A DNA stretch of 64,000 bases from Scenedesmus sp. ARA3 (taxonomy: Eukaryota; Chlorophyta; Chlorophyceae; Sphaeropleales; Scenedesmaceae): NCBI GenBank assembly GCA_004335835.1, contig RWJK01001745.1, positions 123,759-187,758 on the forward strand. Reading direction: 5' to 3'. The translations under genes and the position numbers were made by a program. Every line of letters begins with the position of its first letter. Position 1 is the first letter of the stretch. The notes beneath the pieces were generated by a model. That model had not been told where the DNA came from and made no database searches. It saw only the letters and a program-made list of their open reading frames with translations. This document shows, one piece after another, positions 56,580-64,000 of the stretch.

Positions 56580-59309
56580 ATGTTTTTTGGTGGAGGTTTC
56601 CCTGGGTTTGATGGCTTCCCTGGAGGAGGCATGCCTGGAGGAGGCAGGCCAAAGAAGGGGAACAGCACCCGCTACTACGAGCTACTGGGAGTGAAAGCCG
56701 ATGCCACTCCCGAGGAGCTGAAGAAAGCTCACCGCAAGCTGGCGCTGCAGCACCACCCAGACAAGGGTGAGCGAGCAGTGGCAGGGTTAAGGCGGGTATG
56801 ATGGGCCTGAGCGCGCCAGCCAGGGCGCATCAGCTGACGCATGGCGGCTTCATGCGTGTAGGTGGTGATACTGAGAAATTCAAGGAGATCAACGAGGCGT
56901 ATGACGTGCTGAAGGACGCTGAGAAGCGCAGAATCTATGATGAGGTGGGTTGCAGCAGTGGCCTTCTGCATGAATGCACTGGCACATGCCTCTTGGCTTG
57001 CCCTCAATCGGTCTGGGTTACAGCATACTAGCACAGTGCTGCAGATGGTACAAACAGTGACCATGCGTCAGATGGTGGTGCTATTGCAGGTGCATCTACT
57101 GCTTCAAGAGTGGCACCATTGCATGCATGCAGCTCTGGGCATATGTTTATTACAGCGTTCATTTGCAGCAACCCACATTCCTGCAAACAACCCTGCTGCT
57201 CCCATTGACATGTCTGCAGTATGGCGAGGAGGCAATCAAAGAAGGCATGGGTGGTGGTGGCGGCGGCGGTGGCGGCATGGCAGACCTGTTTGACATTTTG
57301 TCGGGCGGTGGCGGCGGCAGGCGGGGGCAGCCTCGCGAGCGCAAGAGCGAGGATGTGGTGCACAGGCTGTCTGTGTCGCTGGAGGAGCTGTACAACGGCG
57401 TGACAAAGTGAGTTTTGCGCAGCTGGTTGCTTGCATTGTCTGTGCACAAGCAGTGTGGTTGGCATTGTCTGCATTGATGCGACGCAGCAGGCTGCGTGTG
57501 AAGCATAGCTGCTGCAGGCACAGCTTCACAGCGCCAGAGCAGCATAACAGAGCGCGCCTTGACCATTGCCATGAGTTTGCGGTGTTGCTAACCCGTAACC
57601 CTTTTTGTTGAACGGCCTACTCACACCTATCGTTGCTGCCTCTTGCTGCTTTGTTATCGCTTGCAGGAAGCTGTCTCTGTCGCGCAAGCTGCCCTGCAGC
57701 AAGTGCAACGGCACAGGCAGCAAGTCCGGCAAGCGCCACACCTGCTCCACCTGCCACGGCTCCGGCGTGCAGGTGCACATACGGCCGCTGGGGCCAGGCA
57801 TGGTGCAGCAGATCCAGTCGCGCTGCGGCGACTGCAGCGGCAGCGGCTATTCAAGCGTACCCAGTGAGTGGCGGCGCGCTGGCTTTGTTTGCATGCCTTG
57901 CAGCTGAAGCTTGGCTGGTGTAGAGCAGCAGTGCTGGGATTTTGTTGACTGATGAAGCTGTTGACAGACGCAGGCGCTGGCTTTGCACTTCTCAAGTGAC
58001 AGCTGAAGTGCAGCAGGTGCTGTGATCTTGAGCAATGGTAACGGCTCTTGCGCCCGCACTGGCTATGCAGTTGCTGTGCACACGAGGATGGGACAACAAC
58101 AGCCTGGCAAGCTTATCTAGTACTTCTCTGCTCTACCTTGTTTGCGCATGCTCCACCCGCCTTGAGTCTCACTCTTCTCAACTGTTTGCCGTGTGTTCAA
58201 TCTCCCGCCGCAGGCGACCGCTGCACCAGCTGCAGCGGCAGCTGCCTCGTCAGCGAGAAGAAGACCTTTGAGGTGGGCATCGAGCCCGGTATGAAGCAGA
58301 ACAGCAAGATCGTGCTGCGCGGGGAGGCTGGCTGCACCGAGCCCGGCCTGCAGCCCGGCGACGTGGTGCTGGTGCTGCAGCAGAAGGAGCACGAGACCTT
58401 CACGCGGCTGCCAAACCCCGCAGACCTCATCTTTGAGAAGCACATCAGCCTCAAGGAGGCGCTGTGCGGCTGCGCGTTCAATGTGAAGCACTTGGACGGC
58501 CGCGTGATCCGCATCAGCAGCGGCGCTGGGGAGGTCATCAAGCCAGGCAGCTTCAAGGTGGTGCCGGAGGAGGGCATGCCTGTGCACACGCGGCCCTTCA
58601 TCAAGGGCAACCTGTACATCAAGTTCGAGGTGTGAAGATGATGAGATGAGCTGTCACACCTTGAGCAGGGTTTGGGTTGTTCATTGCATGTTGTCTGTGC
58701 GCACGCGGCCCTTCATCGAGGGCAACCTGTACATCAAGTTTGAGGTGAAAAAGAGAAGAGATATGAGATGAGAGAAAGGGAACAGAAGAATAGTGCTGAT
58801 AGCGGATGCGACGAACAGCAAGCCTGCAAAGCAGCTGCTCAGGTTCTTATCCTGCAATGTTGGTGTACACGTCGCGCGCTGTATGCGCAAGGCAGCAAGG
58901 AAGCTGTGTGCCGCCACGTCAAGCAGCGGTGTGTCGCTATGCTGCTGCTACTCCCTTCATCCCTGGCTGCTCACACCTGTCTCTTGCGCTGACTTCTTCG
59001 CTGCACTGCTGCACCGACTTCTTTTCTGCTTTCAAGGTCGACTTCCCAAGCAGCCTAGACGCAGACCTGGTGACCTCTCTGGCGCCCCTACTGCCCAGCA
59101 GCAGCAGCGAGTCAGCAGCCAACGGCAGCGCAGCGGCAATGGACAGCGACGATGCGGAGCAGTGCCACATGAAGCATGTGGAGGACTTTGAGGAGGAGCT
59201 CAAGTCAAGGCACCGCATGGCTCGCCAGGCCAGCAGCAATGCATATGACAGTGATGACGAGGATGAGATGCCTCGTGGCGGGCAGCGCGTGCAGTGCGCG
59301 CAGCAGTAG
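56580..59309 (+). CDS. DnaJ / Hsp40 type I co-chaperone with CaaX end
   Basis: Stimulates Hsp70 ATPase and delivers unfolded clients in the cytosol. Exons 56580-56766, 56862-56944, 57220-57407, 57667-57863, 58214-58629 and 59037-59309 close in phase to 447 residues. The J domain has HPD at about residues 59-61 ([10 protein letters not shown]). A glycine-rich segment follows. The zinc domain has four Cys pairs: [24 protein letters not shown] and CTSCSGSC. The C-terminal client-binding domain includes [12 protein letters not shown] and [19 protein letters not shown]. The final CAQQ is a farnesylation box identical to that of plant AtJ2/AtJ3-type proteins. The last acceptor is AAG (59034-59036) after a pyrimidine tract. 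An N-terminal extension of about 28 Gly-rich residues precedes the J domain. Confidence 0.94.
58692..58746 (+). repeat. Relic of the dnaJ exon 5 end with a second donor
   Basis: About 50 bases repeat 58582-58632 ([15 protein letters not shown]) 112 bases downstream in the last intron, again followed by a GT. Confidence 0.88.
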
Positions 59310-60677
59310 TGCGTGTGCGAGGCTGTAGCGTGCGGCGCTGATGCTGTTCTCAGGTGGCGCTGCGGCAAGGTTCTGTTGGTGTGATAGGTAGGCGCTCGCG
59401 TCGGCGGTTACAGCTGCAGCGCAGAGCTCTGCTGGTGCGTGTGCTTTGAGGAGAGCTGTGGACTTTTGTGTGAGTTAGAGCGAGCAGTTGACATGGCTGC
59501 AGTGCTGGCAGCAGGTGCATTCTCCTAGCGCTGCCTGCACAGCAGCTGGAGGCGTGCAGCTACAAGCCACATGGCGGATTGTGTACAGGCAGGCTGCATG
59601 GTTCCTCTTTCAGTGTTGCAATGTGAGCTAATATGCAGTTCACTGTACTGGCTTGAGCAGTAAATTGTTCTGGGGCGACAACGCGCCCGGTGTCGCTTGC
59701 AAAGGCGGCCCGCCACTTTATAGGCCTGAGATGTTACTAGTGGGTGCTTGTTGTTCACGGCAATAAGGCTGCACGCTTGCTGCCGTGTACAGTTTGTCTG
59801 TTGTTGCGTAGATGTTCTCCTGGCGCATGGTAGCGTTGCAAGCAGCCAGACAGCTGTTGTACTTGGCAGCAGCAGGAGGGATTGAGAACTGGTGTGCCCA
59901 ATGCTCGTAACATGCTCCTTTTGTTCTTGCGTGGGATCCATCATAAAGAGTATTTTACTGCATGGAAATGATTGACCTGCTTGCACGTTGTACCAATTTT
60001 ATACTGTACTGCATGGCTGCTTGGTATGCGTACTGCTGGCACTGGAAACAGGTGTGGTACTTGTGGTACACCTCCTTGAGTCAGCATTAGTAGCCTGTTG
60101 AGAGCGGCTAGTCAGTGTTGGTCCTCGGAGCTATCTGAGATATTCACTGTCAACTATCGGTCGTCATTGTGTTGAGCTCTACAACTGGCTCATAACTCAC
60201 TCAAACCGGCCCGGTCACGAACCCTGGACAACATCGATCAAACGAAGCAGGCACCTGCAAGTGGGAAGACTCCAAATCATAAGATTCAATCAGACGGAAG
60301 CCGTGCAGCACCAAAATGCGATGCGGGTGACAAACCGTGTGTTATGTTGCTTGCCGCCCATTTGAACTTCTCGGCGTTTGCTTTAGTTGGCGGCGTTGCG
60401 TGCTGGTGGTTGGTTTACGCTGGAGTTTGCCTGACGATTTTGTCGCACCGCAGCTGTCTATATTGGGTGAGCGTGCTTTGCCTCCTGTTGCTGCTGCCTG
60501 CAGCAGCAGACGTTTCACCCCATGATGATCGAAGCAGGAAACGACATAACCGCGTTGCTCTAGTTTTCTAAGTGTTCTCTCTGCCTCGTGCTGTGCGACA
60601 GGCCTTACATCACAGCCTCCAATCATTAAGTGCACAGCAGCGGCACCACCCAGCAGACTACGCCCAGCTTCCTCTTG
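59310..60677. other. Intergenic between dnaJ and the ankyrin gene
   Basis: About 1.35 kb. No gene is supported. A hydrophobic open frame at 60344-60571 (+) has no family signature and lies where the ankyrin gene's 5' UTR or a leader exon would be. Confidence 0.4.
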
Positions 60678-63556
60678 ATGGCAGCACAAAAAGCCTTCAC
60701 GGGCCTCACCTCAGATGATGATGAGATGCACGACAGCCTGTCTGGATCAGCAGATGAAGCAGAGCAGAGCGGCAGTGAACAGCCGAGCAACAGCAGTGAG
60801 CAGCAGGAGGAAGAAGACGATGCAGAGCAGCAGCAGGAGCAGGGCAGCGAACAGGAAGAAGATGAAGAGGCTTCTGAGGCAGAAGATCTTGATGAGAGCT
60901 CAGATCCTGATCTTCCAGACGATGGGATGGAGGTTGGCAGCAGCAGCGGGGAAGAGTCCGAGGAAGAAGAAGGCATGCCAGAGCTGCACGGGTGAGGCAC
61001 GTGCTGCTGCTGGCTGCATGCATGGGTGTGGCAGCTGTGCTACGAAGAGAAGGAGCAGAAAGATGCCTGATGCTGCTGGCTACTGTGCACTTTCTAGCTT
61101 GCAGGAATGCGTGGGGCTGGGCCGCTTGTGCCTCCTGCAGCATCCCGCGCTGCTGCTGTAGCCCAGCCTGCTGCCAACATGCAAGGGGATCAAGAACAGT
61201 CACCGAGCGGTCGATTGTCTGCTTGTCTGCACCTGTCTTCACATGCATAACATATGCGGCGTGCAAATCCTAAGCTGCTGCTCCCGCTGCTACCCTGCCT
61301 GCAGTGCTTGCAAGCAGGGCCTCTCCGAGCTCGTGCAGCAGCTGCTGGAAGCAGGGCACGATGTGAACAGCACCACAGCGTACAGCCAGCTCACGCCGCT
61401 GCACATTGCAAGCAAGCACGGCCACGAGCATGTGCTGCGCCTGCTGCTGCAGCAGCCTGGCGTGGATGTGGATGCAGAGACAGCTGCTGATGTGCAGGTA
61501 GGTGGCGGCCTGGAGCTCAGTCGCCAGGGTTGGCTGGCAGGACAGTGGTGCGCAGTTGCATGCTGTTGCTGCTGCAGTGGTCGAAGCACGGGTGCAGCCA
61601 GCTGTGCATTGTACCCAGGCGTTCTATACATTTGCTCTCTATGTTCTCGTATTTCAAGTGTACTGCTGAGGGCAAGTGATTGTGCCTGCTGCTGCCAGGC
61701 GCGCCCGCTGCACATGGCAGTCACATGGGGCCACACTGAGGTGGTGCGGCTGCTGCTGGAGGCGGGCGCAGATGCAGCTGCACCTGCAGGGCCTGATGCT
61801 GATCTGAACACCCCGCTGCACCTGGCAGCCATCAACGGGTTTGCAGAGATCGCGCAGCTGCTGCTGCAGCAGCCGGCTGTGGTGGAGGCGGCGTGGCAGC
61901 CGAATGGCGATGGCAAGCAGGCACTGGCATTGGCTGTGAAGGAAGGGAGTGAGCAGGTGGGTGGTTACGGGCCCTTTGAAGCAGCGTAGAGTGTGTTATG
62001 TTCTGATGCGTGCAAGTGCACTTCACACTCGCAGGTGTGTGCAGGAGAACCTAGTGTGTCTGGTGCTTTCTTGTCCATTCATGCCTGTCGCATGGCTGTC
62101 TCTGGTGATGTGTTACTACCGGCGGGTGTCCTGCTGTGGAATGCGGCTCAGCTTGCTGTGCTAGCCAGTGCCGCTCCCCACATGCTACTGTTTCACCCAG
62201 CCTCCATCTGATTGCAGCAGCATGCACATACCACCCGTCACTCTGTATGCTGAAAGCACACCCAACGATCATCTTGACCTTATCTGCATTGCTGCTGCAG
62301 GTGGTGCATGAGCTGCTGGCGCTGCTTGACCCAACCTCCCTAGCGGACGAGAACATCGAGGCAGCAGTCAGCGAAGCAGCCTACTACGCCGTGAAGTACA
62401 GGAGGCAGGCCCTGCTGCCGCCGCTGCTGCAGTTGCTAGGCCCCGACCACACCGACGCTGCGTGGTTCCAGGTGGGCAGCGTTCGTGTGTTCTTCTTCCT
62501 ACAGTCAATCAATTACACTTTTTCCTAGCAAGAGGTGAACCCAGAGGAGGGAGCCACTCCCAACCCACCTTAGGTGATTCCTAACCAGTGGGTGCAAACC
62601 CACAAGCCAGGGCCAGATACGGCCAAAACCTAGACACAAAAGCACTTGCTTGGCATGTCTATCAGTCGCTGATGGCCCTGAGCTGGACCACTGCGTCAGT
62701 GCACTCCCGTGTAGGGTGAATCGTTCCTACAGTGGCTGTGTTTATTGCAGCAGTCCCTGAACAATGTTACTGCAGCCCCAAGTTCTGCTGTTGCGCACTG
62801 CCTGCATTCTGCTTCGTCATGGCAGACGTGTTGTACCCATGCTGCCTGCTTTCTCTCTTCTGCTCCCACCTGCTGCCTGCTGCTTGCAGGAAACGCGGGA
62901 GCGTGAGTTTGAAGACCAAGCTATTCAGGCTGTAGTGCAGCGTTTTAATCCGGCCGCCTGCATCTTCTCTTTGCTCACTGCCATCACTTGTTGCTTGCAG
63001 GAAACGCGGGAGCGTGACTTTGAAGACCAAGCTTTCCTAGCAGTGGTGCAGGCTTGGCGGCAGAGTCTGGCTGCACAGCCGCTGCAGCAGGAGTGGCAGC
63101 AGCTGAGAGAGGCGCGGGCCAAGGCCCTGCAGGAAGCTGCTGCACTGCGCAGCGGCGTGCAGGAGCTGCTGGTGCAGGCAGCTGGCGTGATGCGGCAAGC
63201 AATGCGGCAGCAGCAGCAGCAGCAGCAGGAGGAACAGGAGGGGCAGCAGGGCAGAGTGCAGTTGCAAGGCCAGCAGCAGCAGCAGCAGCAGGCGCAGGCG
63301 CAGGAACCAGCAGCAACTCACAAAGCAGCCAGGAAGAAAAAGAAGAAGAAGAAGATGATGAATCAGCTGGGCCAGGCAGAGGAGCAGTGCTATCAGCAAG
63401 GTGAAGAGCAGCAGCAGCAGCAGCAGCAGGAACAGCAGCAGGAACACACGAGTTCGGCAACTCCTGTAGCAGATAGGAAGAAGGGCAAGAAGAAAGAAAA
63501 GCAAGAGAAGAAGAAGAGCAACGAGAAGAGTAGAAAGCAGAGGAAGAAGGAGAAGG

Positions 63557-63599
<43 letters not shown>

Positions 63600-63696
63600 C
63601 GAGGAGCAGCAGCAGCAGGAGCAGACAAACAAGGAGGAGAAGCAAAAGAAGGAGAAAAAGAGGAGGAGGCACAGTGACCAGGACGACGGCACTGAT

Positions 63697-63731
<35 letters not shown>

Positions 63732-63795
63732 GCAAGTGGCAGGAAGCCCACCAAGCAGCAGGAAGCGGCGCAAGCACAAGCGCCATGATGCTTAG
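60678..63795 (+). CDS. Ankyrin-repeat protein with acidic N-terminus and lysine-rich C-terminus
   Basis: Exons 60678-60991, 61305-61497, 61699-61956, 62301-62471 and 63001-63795 close in phase to 576 residues. The first about 100 residues are highly acidic (TSDDDEMHDS and glutamate runs). Four or so ankyrin repeats follow (SQLTPLHIASKHGHEHVLRL, RPLHMAVTWGHTEVVRLLL, NTPLHLAAINGFAEIAQLLL). A helical segment (ETRERDFEDQAFLAVVQAW) leads to a polyglutamine and lysine-rich tail ending KRRKHKRHDA, which contains likely nuclear localisation signals. It is probably a nuclear scaffold or adaptor. The ankyrin part is certain; the overall family is not recognised. Start: the ATG at 60678 opens the acidic region. 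Confidence 0.85.
62480..62740. other. Compositionally distinct stretch inside an ankyrin-gene intron
   Basis: This part of the intron lacks the CAG/GCTGC texture of its surroundings (for example ACTCCCAACCCACCTTAGG) and may be an old insertion. No terminal repeats or target duplication were found. Confidence 0.3.
62890..62940 (+). repeat. In-frame duplicate of the ankyrin-gene last exon start
   Basis: A TTGCAG acceptor and about 48 bases (ETREREFEDQAIQAVVQ) repeat the start of exon 63001 exactly 111 bases upstream. The frame is open between the copies, so using the upstream acceptor would add 37 residues. Confidence 0.9.
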
Positions 63796-64000
63796 CAGCA
63801 GCGCTTTTACACGAGGCCGCGCCAGTGCTGCAATGCAGGCCTGCAGGCCTTGTCGCTCGTTACAGGGGCTGCAGGGGCTGCGCACCCATCATGTGCTTGC
63901 AGTGATTCTGATTGAGATCGCAGCAGGTGTTGCTGTGTCGCTCACGGGTATTGAGCCCTGCATATTGTGCATCCACGTGGATACAGTGCACTGCAGTGCA
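63796..64000. other. 3' flank of the ankyrin gene
   Basis: About 200 bases to the window end, with no feature recognised. Confidence 0.5.

Noticed and set aside
63037..63885. Long minus-strand frame of leucine-rich sequence over the ankyrin gene's last exon
   Set aside because: It is the reverse reading of CAG and AAG tracts; the plus strand holds a phase-consistent gene.

Overview
The window looks like nuclear DNA of a green alga (Chlorophyta, probably Chlorophyceae such as the Sphaeropleales/Chlamydomonadales; this placement is inference). The evidence is intron-dense genes with GT-AG junctions, very many CAG/CTG trinucleotide tracts coding for polyglutamine or polyalanine, a plant-type DnaJ ending in CAQQ, an HflX GTPase of the kind plants send to the chloroplast, and a MYND-finger protein of an algal style. 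One ambiguous base (45503) lies inside a tandem array. No rRNA, tRNA or CRISPR array was seen.

Layout: 1-5642 (+) 3' part of a GH31 alpha-glucosidase; 7440-15663 (+) three tandem LRR-protein paralogues plus a fragment; 16035-16148 a short LINE 3' end; 16206-19726 (-) a MYND-finger protein; 20226-27463 (-) HflX; 28925-32531 (+) a membrane-anchored M43-type metalloprotease; 33126-35754 (+) a TruB-type pseudouridine synthase; 36882-38978 (+) a single-exon LRR protein; 39681-49446 (-) MCM8 helicase; about 50158-51131 (+) an unrecognised membrane protein; 52637-54513 (+) an SGNH/GDSL hydrolase; 55261-55708 a hairpin and a LINE insertion; 56580-59309 (+) DnaJ (Hsp40 type I); 60678-63795 (+) an ankyrin-repeat protein. 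The genes are functionally unrelated housekeeping and lineage-specific genes, so no operon-like cooperation is expected. For GH31, M43, TruB, MCM8, SGNH, DnaJ and the ankyrin protein I could assemble exon chains whose phases close exactly from first to last exon.

The most unusual feature is that almost every multi-exon gene carries partial tandem copies of its own exons, usually an exon edge with its splice site plus adjoining intron, left inside the neighbouring intron or just after the stop codon. They range from single diverged relics (GH31, SGNH, DnaJ) to arrays of about nine copies (the HflX switch-II exon) and near-identical 125-bp units (MCM8). In two genes (TruB, ankyrin) the copies are spaced by multiples of three with no stop, so alternative acceptors would add in-frame duplicated peptides. 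This local signature of recurrent exon-edge duplication is the best candidate for something not previously described here.
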